Origin: Bacteroidota bacterium
GTDB taxonomy: Bacteria > Bacteroidota > Bacteroidia > Cytophagales > Cyclobacteriaceae
NCBI GenBank assembly: GCA_018266395.1
Contig: JAFEAM010000008.1
Span: 66,461-130,460, forward strand
DNA length: 64,000 nt
Direction of reading: 5' to 3'
Shown here: one piece after another, positions 52,087 through 61,553 of the stretch
Position numbering within the stretch: position 1 is the stretch's first letter
Layout of the letters: each line of letters starts with the position of its first letter
Notes under the pieces: model-generated
Database searches by the model: none
The model's input: the letters and a program-made list of their open reading frames with translations, nothing else
What the model was told of the DNA's origin: nothing
Program-made: the position numbers and the translations under genes

Positions 52087-54369
52087 ATGAAGACCCTGCT
52101 GATTTTCTTGCTGTGCTTTTCTACATTGACTTTTGCCCAAAATCAGCCTGGAACTCAATTGCATATCAAAAGGGCAAAGACGCCGATAACAATAGACGGA
52201 AAGCTCGATGAACCGGATTGGACGGAAGCAGATGTAGCCGGAAACTGGTTCCTGAATTATCCTGTGGATACAGCGCGGGCCCCATTTCAAACTGAAGCGA
52301 GGTTAACCTTTAACGATCATTTTCTTTATGTGTCCCTGATTTGCCAGGACGACAGTACCCGTGACCTGATCAACTCGCTCCGGAGGGATTTTGACTACGA
52401 GCGCAACGACAATGTTGGCATTACACTCGGCCCCTACAACGACAGGATCAACGGGTTCTTTTTCGTCCTGACACCCAAAGGCGTGCAGATGGAAGGTACC
52501 ATTGCGGGCGGCGGAATTGTCCCTGCCGGGAGCACAGGCGAAGAGATATTCAATGCTTACTGGGACAACAAATGGTACTCAAAGGTCATTCGACACAAAG
52601 ACAAATGGATAGCGGAGGTTGCGATTCCATTCAAGAGTTTCAGGTACAAGAGCGGGCTTAAGGAATGGAATATAGCATTTGACAGGAATGACAAGAAAAG
52701 GAATTACAAATCCTCATGGATCCGCACACCCATTCAGTTTAATACCGGAGCCTTTGCTTTTTCAGGTCAATTGGTCTGGGACGATCCTGTGCCGCCGGCC
52801 CGCACCAACATATCCTTCATTCCATTTGTAACGGCCAATACTTCGCAGGATAGCGAAGCGAACCCTGTTCAAAAATCTTCGGATATGCAGGCCGGATTTG
52901 ACGCCAAGGTCGCAATCACTCCCTCATTGAACCTCGATCTTACTGCCAATCCGGATTTTTCCCAGGTGGAGGTGGATCAACAAGTGATTAACCTGACCCG
53001 GTTTGAATTCAAGTTTCCCGAACGAAGGACATTCTTTCTTGAGAACAGCGACTTGTTTGACCGCGCCGGTTTTCCGGAGGCGCGGATCTTCTTCTCCAGA
53101 AGAATAGGCTTGATACGCGATTCCAGCGGACTTTATAAACGGGTTCCAATAGCTTACGGTGCCCGGTTGAGCGGTTCGCTGAATCGAAAATGGAGAATGA
53201 GTGTGCTGAACATGCAGACCAAGGAAAAGCTTGATGCAGGCCTGCCCGCACAGAATTTTGCCGTTGCCACCGTACAGCGCAATTTCTGGAGGCAATCCAA
53301 TTTCTCCGTCACGTTCGTCAACAAACAAAGCCTGGGGGTGGACCCTTCTGATTCTACGAAGTACTATCATGAGAGTATTTTCAAACCCGTCACCGACAAT
53401 GGGAAGACCTACCTCAAGGCCAACACTTATAACCGGGTAATAGACGCTGATCTGGAACTTCTGAGCGCAGACAATAAATGGTACGGTTCCGGATTTGCAG
53501 CCAGATCCTTTGACGATTTCAATCAAACTGAGACAGGCTCCTATGGAGGGTATGCTCAGTACTCCGTCAAGAAAGTAAATGTTCAACTGAGCCATTCTTA
53601 CATCGGAAAGAATTTCAACGCCGAAGCAGGCTATGTGCCCAGTCACAATGTGTATCCCGGTCAGTTTAATTACAGCGGTTCCGTCAACTACCGCGCCTAT
53701 CCTGCCGGTTCGTTCATTGTGTACCATGGCCCGGGACTGGTGGCAAGTCAGACCTATATTCCCGGCGGCACCCTTACCGATCGCAGCCTCACACTGAATT
53801 ACTCATTCAGTTTTTTGAATACCGCCATGCTTACGTTCAGCACAACGGGCATTTTTCAGCAGATGACGAACGAATTCAACCCCGTTGATCCGACGCAATT
53901 CATAACGTTCAAGCCTGGCGAGCAATATTCCTGGAAGATGGTGACGGGTATGTTTCAGAGCAATTCCAGGCATAAATTGAACTACACCATTCAAAGCACC
54001 TATGGCGGGTTCTACAATGGAACAAACTTCAATGCCAATGGTCAGATCAACTTCAGGTACCAGCCTTATGGAAATGTTTCACTTCGCTTTGACTACAACG
54101 ATGTCAGGCTTCCCAATGGATACGGACAGGAGAAGTTGTTCCTGATCGGCCCTCGTGTTGACCTGACGTTTACAGACAAGCTGTTCCTCACCACCTACGT
54201 ACAGTATAATAACCGGATTGATAATGTTAATATCAATGCCAGGTTCCAGTGGAGGTATCAACCGGCTTCTGACCTGTTCATAGTGTACACTGAGAATTAC
54301 CTTCCGGAAACCATGGCCAGCAAGAACAGGGCCCTGGTATTGAAGCTAACGTACTGGTTGAATCTTTGA
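52087..54369 (+). CDS. DUF5916 family outer-membrane protein with N-terminal CBM9-like domain
   Basis: 760 residues from the ATG at 52087, which starts a signal peptide (MKTLLIFLLCFSTLTFAQ). An upstream start at 51997 would add 30 residues and is rejected. The N-terminal 200 residues are a CBM9-like sandwich (ITIDGKLDEPDWTEAD). The rest is the DUF5916 part, with FSQVEVDQQVINLTRFE and FPERRTFFLENSDLF, then a beta-barrel whose last strand is LVLKLTYWLNL. Members of this family are widespread in Bacteroidota and may bind or import polysaccharides. No function is established. Confidence 0.85.
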   Translation: MKTLLIFLLCFSTLTFAQNQPGTQLHIKRAKTPITIDGKLDEPDWTEADVAGNWFLNYPVDTARAPFQTEARLTFNDHFLYVSLICQDDSTRDLINSLRRDFDYERNDNVGITLGPYNDRINGFFFVLTPKGVQMEGTIAGGGIVPAGSTGEEIFNAYWDNKWYSKVIRHKDKWIAEVAIPFKSFRYKSGLKEWNIAFDRNDKKRNYKSSWIRTPIQFNTGAFAFSGQLVWDDPVPPARTNISFIPFVTANTSQDSEANPVQKSSDMQAGFDAKVAITPSLNLDLTANPDFSQVEVDQQVINLTRFEFKFPERRTFFLENSDLFDRAGFPEARIFFSRRIGLIRDSSGLYKRVPIAYGARLSGSLNRKWRMSVLNMQTKEKLDAGLPAQNFAVATVQRNFWRQSNFSVTFVNKQSLGVDPSDSTKYYHESIFKPVTDNGKTYLKANTYNRVIDADLELLSADNKWYGSGFAARSFDDFNQTETGSYGGYAQYSVKKVNVQLSHSYIGKNFNAEAGYVPSHNVYPGQFNYSGSVNYRAYPAGSFIVYHGPGLVASQTYIPGGTLTDRSLTLNYSFSFLNTAMLTFSTTGIFQQMTNEFNPVDPTQFITFKPGEQYSWKMVTGMFQSNSRHKLNYTIQSTYGGFYNGTNFNANGQINFRYQPYGNVSLRFDYNDVRLPNGYGQEKLFLIGPRVDLTFTDKLFLTTYVQYNNRIDNVNINARFQWRYQPASDLFIVYTENYLPETMASKNRALVLKLTYWLNL

Positions 54370-54390
54370 AGAGCTCTTCCTCTTAGGTTT

Positions 54391-55149
54391 TCAGAGCACC
54401 TTAATCTTGATGTTTCTGAAATAAACAGGTGCGCCGTGATCTTGCAACGAGATGGACCCAGTGTTTGATTGATTCCATTGCGGATAATCCACCCACTTTG
54501 ATTTTTTGAATCGCTCCTGATAGTCCTGCGTTCCTTCTTGGAACTCCACCACTTTCTGACCATTCAGCCAGTGTTCAACATGTCCATTGTTGTAAATGAT
54601 CCGGACGCTGTTCCACTGCCCGGGTGGATTTACTTTCCGGTCAGCAGCTGCTGGATACATGTCGTAATTGCTTCCGGCCCGTTGTGCATCATTGATTTGC
54701 CCCACATAGGCTGGATCGTCCAGGATCTGGCATTCTGGTCCCGATTCATAGTCGTGCTTTAATTCAGGCTTTTCCACCACGTGGTAGAGGATGCCGCTGT
54801 TTCCTTTGGGCGACAGTTTCCACTCCAGTGTCAGTTCAAAGTTGCTGTATTGTTTTATGGTCATGAGCGAACCTGCCGCTGCTTTGGACCCTTCACCAAG
54901 TCCTTCGCCGTTGCACATAATCGCGGTGTCTCGCACACTCCAAAGAGGGCCGATCGTGTCATGGTTGTAGCGCTTCCAGCCGTTCAGCGTTTTCCCGTCA
55001 AAAAGCAACTCCCAACCTGAGGCCTTTTCTTCATCTGTCAGCATGTTCATGACTGCCTCGCTGTTCTGGTCATCGTTTTTGGCAGACTTCTGGCAGGCCA
55101 AAAGGGTAGTAAGGACAGCAATCAGTATGAATGCAAATGGTTTTTTCAT
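54391..55149 (-). CDS. DUF1080 (3-keto-disaccharide hydrolase-like) lipoprotein
   Basis: 252 residues with a lipoprotein signal (LTTLLAC). The DUF1080 domain starts at WELLFDGKTLNGWKRYN and continues through FELTLEWKLSPKGNSGILYH and a C-terminal QDHGAPVYFRNIKIKVL. The fold is a concanavalin-like sandwich. Some members hydrolyse 3-keto-glycosides, and the family is frequent in sugar clusters, but the neighbours here do not support that directly. Convergent with the DUF5916 gene. Confidence 0.88.
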   Translation of the reverse strand: MKKPFAFILIAVLTTLLACQKSAKNDDQNSEAVMNMLTDEEKASGWELLFDGKTLNGWKRYNHDTIGPLWSVRDTAIMCNGEGLGEGSKAAAGSLMTIKQYSNFELTLEWKLSPKGNSGILYHVVEKPELKHDYESGPECQILDDPAYVGQINDAQRAGSNYDMYPAAADRKVNPPGQWNSVRIIYNNGHVEHWLNGQKVVEFQEGTQDYQERFKKSKWVDYPQWNQSNTGSISLQDHGAPVYFRNIKIKVL

Positions 55150-55422
55150 GGGTTTCTTTTGGTTCTTTGAATGAGGGCTTCTGCCTTCTGATCTGTCAAT
55201 TCTTTAGTTCGTCCACAAGCCAGATGGATGACCAAAAGTAATGGATGGTTTTTTATTTCTCACTGAGGCTGAATGTTCTCTTTTGAAGAAATGATCGCAA
55301 CCTGCGGACGTGGCTGCAGGACTGACAACTCATAATTACTGGCTGCGCCATCTGACCGGTAAAGAAAGAGGGTATTGACTATCCCAATTTATTCCTAACT
55401 TAATCATACCTAACCCTACACC

Positions 55423-55944
55423 ATGTCTGATGATCCGAATGATTCTCGCCAGGAACAGAAGCCTGCAGGGATGAACGTGCTTTATGGTTTTCTGAAAAAG
55501 GGAGAACTTGTTCTTATAGCAGTCCTTGTGGTTCTATTGATCATGCACCGGATGGGTTATGACACGTCTCAGTCAGTCCAAATTGCTTTTATGGTCCTGG
55601 CAGCCGTTTATTTTCTCATGGCTTATAAGCCACCGGCGGCACCGGGCGAGACGTCGACTGAAAAGAAGGGCTTCGCAGAACTTCTTTTTCTCACCATTCT
55701 CCCCAAGATGGGTTGGATTGCATGTTCTGTCCTTATTGTCGGTGTCATGTTTCGACTCCTTCACCTGCCGGGAGCAGCCGAAATGATGATGATCGGAACG
55801 GTAGCTGGCCTGGTACCAATCGCGCTTATCGGAATGGGACTCGTGCAGGGGAGCGATAAGGCAAGAGTATTCCTGCCATTGCTGATCAGGCTCATCGCGC
55901 TTGATGCGATCTGCGTTTACTATCTCTTGTTTCAGACCAGTTAG
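55423..55944 (+). CDS. Four-helix membrane protein, unknown function
   Basis: 173 residues. Hydrophobic segments are VLIAVLVVLLIM, VQIAFMVLAAVYFLM, MGWIACSVLIVGVMFRLLHL, MMMIGTVAGLVPIALIGMG and LIRLIALDAICVYYLL. The acidic, Gln-rich first 15 residues face the cytoplasm. The chain resembles GldL-like or other small Bacteroidota membrane proteins but no family is clear. The 273-base region before it holds no other gene that I can support. Confidence 0.6.
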   Translation: MSDDPNDSRQEQKPAGMNVLYGFLKKGELVLIAVLVVLLIMHRMGYDTSQSVQIAFMVLAAVYFLMAYKPPAAPGETSTEKKGFAELLFLTILPKMGWIACSVLIVGVMFRLLHLPGAAEMMMIGTVAGLVPIALIGMGLVQGSDKARVFLPLLIRLIALDAICVYYLLFQTS

Positions 55945-56039
55945 TCCGGCTTGTTTGTCACACAGTCCGTGACTAATAAATAATATGACCGACGGAATAA
56001 CGCCTCGTTGCTTTTTGTCTAATGGACAAAAAGATAATT

Positions 56040-56429
56040 ATGAAAAAGTCAGGAGTGTTGTGGGGTGTGCTGTTGTTTTCTATGGCGATGGTATTCCAGG
56101 TAAATGTGCAGGCGCAAAAGCACATGGGTCATGATCAAAGAGATTTCAGGGGCAGGGGGCATTCAAGGGAGCAGATGTCGAAAGACGCAGGCTTTGCATC
56201 ACATGTATACCGTGTTACAGATGCTGACAGCCTACAGCGCGTGAAGATGAAACCAGCTGTTGACAAAGCGTCGGCCAGACTGGAAGCTTTGAGGGAACGT
56301 TTTCGGAAACAGGAGAAGCAGGTGCTCGATTCCCTTTGCATGAAAATCAAACCGGTCCTGAAAGAGGAGCAGTGGCAGGAATGGAATGATTATGTTTATC
56401 ACCGCACGCGATCTCGAGGAATGAAGTAA
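56040..56429 (+). CDS. Small exported helical protein, Spy/CpxP-like in style
   Basis: About 129 residues from the ATG at 56040 (MKKSGVLWGVLLFSMAMVF, cleavage near VQAQ); an ATG at 56022 adds six residues. The mature part is strongly basic and helical, with ADSLQRVKMKPAVDKASARLEALRERFRK split over two helices and KEEQWQEWNDYVYHR at the end. The His-rich start (HMGHDQRDFRGRGHSR) could bind metal. It looks like Spy/CpxP-type periplasmic chaperones but homology is not shown. Confidence 0.55.
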   Translation: MKKSGVLWGVLLFSMAMVFQVNVQAQKHMGHDQRDFRGRGHSREQMSKDAGFASHVYRVTDADSLQRVKMKPAVDKASARLEALRERFRKQEKQVLDSLCMKIKPVLKEEQWQEWNDYVYHRTRSRGMK

Positions 56430-56535
56430 TTCCCTGATTTATCAGTTCTTTCCCTGGGGCATCCCATGCCAATGGTGATGCCTCTTTCTTATTCCAAATT
56501 CGGATCATTAGGAGTTATTCGCGAAATTTTCGGCC

Positions 56536-57555
56536 ATGAGTTCAGCAATCAAATCTTTGAAGTCGCTGGGGTTTCCCTGGATTACACAGGATCCGTTCCT
56601 GTTTTGTGTGCATCATCTCGACCACTATCCGGCCGGGAACGAGCTCATGGGACCATCCGCCCCATTGACAGGCCGTAATATTGGCCAGGACTTTGATGCA
56701 GGTCAGCGCTGGAGAATGTATCATGGTCACAAGGTGCCGGGGTTTCCTGCTCACCCTCACAGGGGTTTTGAGACGGTTACAGTGGCTGCCAAAGGATTTA
56801 TCGATCATTCCGACTCTTTGGGTGCGGCCGGCAGATTCGGCGAGGGCGATGTGCAGTGGATGACTGCCGGCGGCGGCGTTCAGCATTGTGAGATGTTTCC
56901 GTTGCTGAAGAAAGATGCTGACAATCCGCTGGAGTTATTTCAGATCTGGCTGAATCTGCCCAAATCAAAAAAGATGGCAAGGCCGTACTTTTCTATGCTT
57001 TGGGCTGATACTATTCCTTGTCACGTAACCGAAGGCGCCGACAAAGGCAAAACAACGGTGCGTATAATTGCGGGCGGCATAGGTAACCTCAGAGCGCCAG
57101 ATCCTGCACCTGACTCATGGGCCGCCGATCCTTCCCACGAAGTAGCAATCTGGACCATCAAAATGGAATCTGGCGCGACATGGGAAATTCCGGCAGCTTC
57201 TTCGTACGTCAACAGGTCCCTCTACTTCTATGAAGGCGAATCGGTTGTTGTTGACGGCCAGCATTTGAGCCGGGCGTCTGCAATTGAGTTGACCCCTGAC
57301 GTACCTGTGTCATTGAAGAACGGTAACGTTCCCTCATCTTTTCTTTTGCTGCAGGGTGTCCCGATCGGAGAGCCAGTGGTGCAATACGGACCCTTTGTGA
57401 TGAATTCACAGTCAGAGATTCAACAGGCTATGACGGAGTACCAGCAAACTGAATTTGGGGGATGGCCATGGCCCAGTTATGAACACGTTCATGCTCGCGA
57501 GCGTTCCCGGTTTGCGAGGTACCCAGATGGAAAGGAAGAAGTAAAGGAACTGTAG
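56536..57555 (+). CDS. Pirin-family cupin protein
   Basis: 339 residues with two cupin halves. The metal site in the first half is clear: [20 protein letters not shown] gives His residues, with HCEMFP adding His and Glu, following [11 protein letters not shown]. Pirins of this type can be quercetin 2,3-dioxygenases or redox-sensitive co-regulators. It has no signal peptide. The neighbours do not show which of these applies. Confidence 0.87.
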   Translation: MSSAIKSLKSLGFPWITQDPFLFCVHHLDHYPAGNELMGPSAPLTGRNIGQDFDAGQRWRMYHGHKVPGFPAHPHRGFETVTVAAKGFIDHSDSLGAAGRFGEGDVQWMTAGGGVQHCEMFPLLKKDADNPLELFQIWLNLPKSKKMARPYFSMLWADTIPCHVTEGADKGKTTVRIIAGGIGNLRAPDPAPDSWAADPSHEVAIWTIKMESGATWEIPAASSYVNRSLYFYEGESVVVDGQHLSRASAIELTPDVPVSLKNGNVPSSFLLLQGVPIGEPVVQYGPFVMNSQSEIQQAMTEYQQTEFGGWPWPSYEHVHARERSRFARYPDGKEEVKEL

Positions 57556-57568
57556 CGTGCTAAGCGCA

Positions 57569-58198
57569 TCATAATGATTTTGGCGCGAATAAGTTGGGTA
57601 GCAACCAACCAGCATTCCTTTTGTAGGCCTCAAATCCGGGATACCTGGACAGGGATCTGTCTTTCCTGATCATGTTGGGGATGAAAACAGCGAAAAAGAA
57701 TGCTGCTATCCCAATGAATCCCATCCAGCTGCCGGAGAGAAGGGCAAAGCCGACATATATCATCAGTTCCCCCAGGTAGTTGGTGTTCCTGCATCGCCTG
57801 AAAAATCCTTCCGTGATAAGTCCGGTTTTGTATTTGAGGGTGAAATACTTTTGTGCATCACTTCCGAAATGGAGCATGACACCAAAAAGGTTTAACACCA
57901 CGGCTGCAGCAATAACGTAATTATCCGGAGTCAGATGGCGGCTTATCAGTACATATGGTGCAATCCAGTACAAACCCAGGGAAAAGAAAGCCAACAGTGC
58001 ATAGGGAATCGAAACTAATTCGTCCCATTGTTTATCCGGAAATATTTCCCCCTTGAGAATCCATAATATACCATAGCTTCCATGCAGAGACAGATAGATC
58101 CATGCGGCTATGGAGAAATTTTCAAAGTAGTACATCATGAAAAGCACAACCACGAAGGTCATCCCTTTGTGGAGATTGATGGGATATTTGAGTCTCAT
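57569..58198 (-). CDS. Isoprenylcysteine carboxyl methyltransferase-like membrane protein
   Basis: 209 residues from the ATG at 58198 (MRLKYPINLHKGM). A start at 58270 would add 24 residues outside the fold. Four to five membrane helices are followed by the C-terminal signature of the family: GLITEGFFRRCRNTNYLGELMIY split between helices, and RYPGFEAYKRNAGWLLPN. The family (PF04140/DUF1295-type) methylates lipids or small membrane substrates with SAM. The exact substrate is unknown. Confidence 0.78.
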   Translation of the reverse strand: MRLKYPINLHKGMTFVVVLFMMYYFENFSIAAWIYLSLHGSYGILWILKGEIFPDKQWDELVSIPYALLAFFSLGLYWIAPYVLISRHLTPDNYVIAAAVVLNLFGVMLHFGSDAQKYFTLKYKTGLITEGFFRRCRNTNYLGELMIYVGFALLSGSWMGFIGIAAFFFAVFIPNMIRKDRSLSRYPGFEAYKRNAGWLLPNLFAPKSL

Positions 58199-58304
58199 GA
58201 ATGCAAAGCTAGGTCGCTGGGCGGAATTTTTCCGACTCTTGTTTTGACAGAAAAGTAAAACCGCAAGCAACTTATTCCGTAAATTAGATCATCATATTTT
58301 CCAT

Positions 58305-58490
58305 ATGTCGAAAAAACTTACCAAGGGCGAGAAGATGATATTTGGAGTTTGCAGCGGCCTCGCAAACTACTTTGATCTTGACCCTACGATTATGCGCGTC
58401 ATATTTGTTGTTGCATTCCTGGGTTTTGGGATGGGATTGCTCATTTACATCATCCTCGCATTTATTATGCCTGACAAGGCCGCAGCTTAG
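58305..58490 (+). CDS. PspC domain protein
   Basis: 61 residues, a single PspC domain. KKLTKGEKMIFGVCSGLANY at the start and IMRVIFVVAFLGFGMG as the membrane helix are classic. It would sit in the inner membrane. Members take part in envelope stress, but there is no pspA here. The next gene starts five bases later. Confidence 0.92.
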   Translation: MSKKLTKGEKMIFGVCSGLANYFDLDPTIMRVIFVVAFLGFGMGLLIYIILAFIMPDKAAA

Positions 58491-58495
58491 CTATC

Positions 58496-59254
58496 ATGTT
58501 GTTCGCATGTGTTAGGGCATTGACCATTCTGGCACTCTGCCTGTCAAGCTCTGCATTTGGAAACATCAGGTATGCGGTTCTTATATCCGCCAATGCCGAA
58601 TGGAAAGCAGTATTGAGCCAAATCCCGGATGCGGCTCCGAAACCCACTCCATTCGGCGGGGAATTCATTAAAAAAATTCAGGGTCAGGATGTGCTTTTTT
58701 TCCAGGGAGGATGGGGTAAGGTTTCAGCGGCCGCTTCAACCCAATATGTTATTGATCATTACAACCCTGAAGTTCTGATCAACCTTGGTACCTGCGGAGG
58801 ATTCCTGGGGAAGATTTCTGTCAACACAACGGTCCTTGTTAACAAGACCATTATATACGATATCATGGAAGCGATGGGGGACAGCAAAGAAGCCATTGCA
58901 GATTATTCGACTGCTATAGATACCGGCTGGCTGGGCGATAAACTTCCCGTGGATGTCCTGGTGGCGCCCCTGGTTTCAGCCGACCGTGATCTGCTTCCCG
59001 GGCAGATTCATTGGCTGACCATGGAATTCAATGCTCCCGCTGGCGACTGGGAATCAGGTGCAATTGCCTATACCGCTGCCAGAAACAGGAAGAGAGTGAT
59101 GATCCTCAGGACCGTTACTGATATTGTGGATGCCAAAAGCGGAGAGGCTTATGGCAATTTGAAGCTGTTCCAGGAACGCACAAACCTGGCTATGGCAAAA
59201 CTCATTCAGGACCTGCCACTGTGGATACGGCATCTTGAGTCGGTCAGGAAATAG
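58496..59254 (+). CDS. MTA/SAH nucleosidase-like protein with an export signal
   Basis: 252 residues. The phosphorylase-nucleosidase fold is supported by LINLGTCGGFLG near residue 97, and the three putative catalytic residues of MTAN remain: Glu in SANAEWK, Glu in GDWESGAIAY and Asp in RTVTDIVDAKSG. The N-terminus, MLFACVRALTILALCLSSSA, looks like a signal peptide, which is unusual as most MTA/SAH nucleosidases are cytoplasmic. No other start codon is available before the fold. It is five bases after PspC and convergent with the molybdenum genes. Confidence 0.75.
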   Translation: MLFACVRALTILALCLSSSAFGNIRYAVLISANAEWKAVLSQIPDAAPKPTPFGGEFIKKIQGQDVLFFQGGWGKVSAAASTQYVIDHYNPEVLINLGTCGGFLGKISVNTTVLVNKTIIYDIMEAMGDSKEAIADYSTAIDTGWLGDKLPVDVLVAPLVSADRDLLPGQIHWLTMEFNAPAGDWESGAIAYTAARNRKRVMILRTVTDIVDAKSGEAYGNLKLFQERTNLAMAKLIQDLPLWIRHLESVRK

Positions 59255-61553
59255 GGCTGTGTTTTGTCAAAGTAATGATGACGGTCTTTGAAGTGGGGGT
59301 GTTGCTCTTTTCAGCAGTGCTGTCAATGGGCACAAGGACATTGGTCTCGGGGAAGTAAGTGGCGGTGCATTGCCGGGGTATGCTGAAAGGGACAACAATA
59401 AATTTCCTGGCGGTCCTTTTTATGCCTCCATGTTGATTGTGCAAATCCACGAGGTCACCTTTCTTCAGGCCTGCTTCTGCCGCGTCTTGCTCATTGATGA
59501 AAATGACGCGCCTTTCATTATGAACTCCCCGGTACCGGTCATTTAAACCGTAAATCGTGGTGTTGAACTGATCGTGGCTTCTGATTGTCATCATGATGTA
59601 TTCACCGGATTTCAGCAAATGTTCCCGTGGAGTTGACAAGGTGAATTGAGCCCTGGCATTTTCTGTTCTGAATGTGCGGTCACGCACCGGATTCCTGAGG
59701 TAAAATCCTCCGTGCTGTCGCACCCTCCGGTTGTAGTCTTCAAATCCAGGTATTGTCTTTTCAATTGCCTCGCGGATCAGATCATAGTTGCCTTCAAATT
59801 TTCTCCAATCCATCCTTGAACGGGAGCCCAGCGTGGCATGGGCAAGCCGGCAAACTATAGCCGGTTCACTCAGAAGGTCCCGAGAAATGGGCGGCAGATT
59901 TCCCCTGGACATTTGAACTATACTCATGGAATTCTCGCAGGAAACAAATTGCTGAACTCCCTGTTGGAAATCGGCATCACTTCGTCCCAGGCAGGGGAGG
60001 ATCATTGCCTCTGATCCATGAACCAGATGGCTTCGATTCAGTTTGGTGGAGACATGAACCGTTAGTTGACACTTTCTTAGTGCATCGGCAGTGTAATGGG
60101 TGTCAGGTGAAGCAGACAGGAAATTTCCACCCAAGGCAAAAAAGACCTTGACCTTCCCTTCATACATGGCTTTAATGCTGTTGACCACATCGTAACCGGG
60201 CTTTCTGGGAACCTTGAACCCATAGTCGGATTCAATCTTGTCAAGGAAGGCGGCGCCAGGCGATTCGTTAATTCCCATGGTTCGGTCCCCCTGCACATTG
60301 CTGTGACCCCGCACAGGACATACCCCGGCTCCTTCCTTGCCGAGGCTGCCCTTCAGCATCAGGAGATTGACAATCTCCTTGATGGTATCCACGGCATTCT
60401 TGTGCTGTGTGAGCCCCATGGCCCAGCATGCGATGATCTTTTTCCTGCTCGCCAGCAAGTCTGCAACCGCGCGAATTTGATCAATCGGTATGCCGCAGTT
60501 CCTGCTTAGCGCTTCCAGTGATTGTTTCCGAATATGTTCGGCAAATGCAGTGTAATGCTCAGTGTGCTGATCAATGAAATCATTGTCGATCACTGAGACA
60601 TCAGATTCGGACCTCTCAAGCAGAAGTTTTTCAATCGCCATCAGCAGGGCCATGTCGCCGTTGATGCGAACAGGCAGGAACAAATCTGTGAGGTTGACCT
60701 TGATACCCAGTGCGCCTTTCAGCGTCTGAGGGTTATTGAATCCGATGAGGCCGGTTTCGGGCAAGGGGTTAATGGCAATGATGATTGCTCCGTTTTGCTT
60801 GGCCTTCTGCAGTGCGGTCAGCATGCGCGGGTGATTGGTGCCCGGATTTTGCCCCAGAATGAGAATCACGTCCGCTTTGTAGAAATCGTCCAGCGTTACG
60901 CTCCCTTTGCCTGTGCCCAGGGTTTCATTAAGCGCAACGCCGCTTGATTCATGGCACATGTTGGAGCAGTCGGGGAGGTTGTTGGTTCCAAACTCCCGCA
61001 CAAATAACTGGTAAAGAAAAGCCGCCTCGTTGCTTGTTCTGCCCGAAGTATAGAAGACAGCTTCATCCGGACTGGTAAGCCGGTCAAGGGATCCTGCTAT
61101 TTTTCCAAACGCCTCCTCCCATGAAATCGGCTGGTAATGTGTGGCGCCGGCAGGCAAATAAACCGGCAGTGCAACCCGGCCCTTCTTTCCGATTTCGAAG
61201 TCGCTAAGCGCGGCCAGCTCTGTGACAGAATAGTTGGCGAAAAAAGTTGCGTCAAGCTTTTTGGTGGTGGCCTCTTCCGCCACGGCCTTGATTCCGTTCT
61301 CGCAGAATTCACCAAGACTGGATCGCTCCCGGTCCGGATCGGGCCACGCGCACCCGGGACAATCATACCCTTCCATCTGGTTGAGGCTCTTCAAGGCCTT
61401 TATGCCCCTTCCCACATTCATTTCATTGAGAATGTGTTTCACGCCTGAAAATACTGCTGGCATACCTGCAGCTGCTTCCTCGGGTGAAGTCAGTTTCAAA
61501 CCCGTAAGTTCTTCCGGGTTCTCTTCAGGTCCTGTGAGCTTTATGTCAGACAT
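59244..61553 (-). CDS. FdhF/YdeP-type molybdopterin oxidoreductase
   Basis: 769 residues, the size of YdeP. Cysteines near the start, CPGC at 65-68 and FCENG at 84, may bind an iron-sulfur cluster. Cys200 in SNMCHESSG is the probable molybdenum ligand, where classical FdhF has selenocysteine; no in-frame TGA is present here. The remainder shows the usual bis-MGD motifs, such as LILGQNPGTNHPRM, GVCPVRGHSNVQGDRTMG and the C-terminal HDQFNTTIYGLNDRYRG. The reaction could be formate oxidation, but YdeP-type proteins are not well characterised. Confidence 0.88.
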   Translation of the reverse strand: MSDIKLTGPEENPEELTGLKLTSPEEAAAGMPAVFSGVKHILNEMNVGRGIKALKSLNQMEGYDCPGCAWPDPDRERSSLGEFCENGIKAVAEEATTKKLDATFFANYSVTELAALSDFEIGKKGRVALPVYLPAGATHYQPISWEEAFGKIAGSLDRLTSPDEAVFYTSGRTSNEAAFLYQLFVREFGTNNLPDCSNMCHESSGVALNETLGTGKGSVTLDDFYKADVILILGQNPGTNHPRMLTALQKAKQNGAIIIAINPLPETGLIGFNNPQTLKGALGIKVNLTDLFLPVRINGDMALLMAIEKLLLERSESDVSVIDNDFIDQHTEHYTAFAEHIRKQSLEALSRNCGIPIDQIRAVADLLASRKKIIACWAMGLTQHKNAVDTIKEIVNLLMLKGSLGKEGAGVCPVRGHSNVQGDRTMGINESPGAAFLDKIESDYGFKVPRKPGYDVVNSIKAMYEGKVKVFFALGGNFLSASPDTHYTADALRKCQLTVHVSTKLNRSHLVHGSEAMILPCLGRSDADFQQGVQQFVSCENSMSIVQMSRGNLPPISRDLLSEPAIVCRLAHATLGSRSRMDWRKFEGNYDLIREAIEKTIPGFEDYNRRVRQHGGFYLRNPVRDRTFRTENARAQFTLSTPREHLLKSGEYIMMTIRSHDQFNTTIYGLNDRYRGVHNERRVIFINEQDAAEAGLKKGDLVDLHNQHGGIKRTARKFIVVPFSIPRQCTATYFPETNVLVPIDSTAEKSNTPTSKTVIITLTKHSPIS

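Noticed and set aside
54368-54379. Perfect 12-base palindrome GAAGAGCTCTTC as a terminator
   Set aside because: It has no loop and no T-run after it, and part of it is the stop codon region of the DUF5916 gene. A regulatory site cannot be supported.
59244-61553. Selenocysteine-containing formate dehydrogenase
   Set aside because: The molybdenum ligand place has a normal Cys codon, and no in-frame TGA is found inside the gene.
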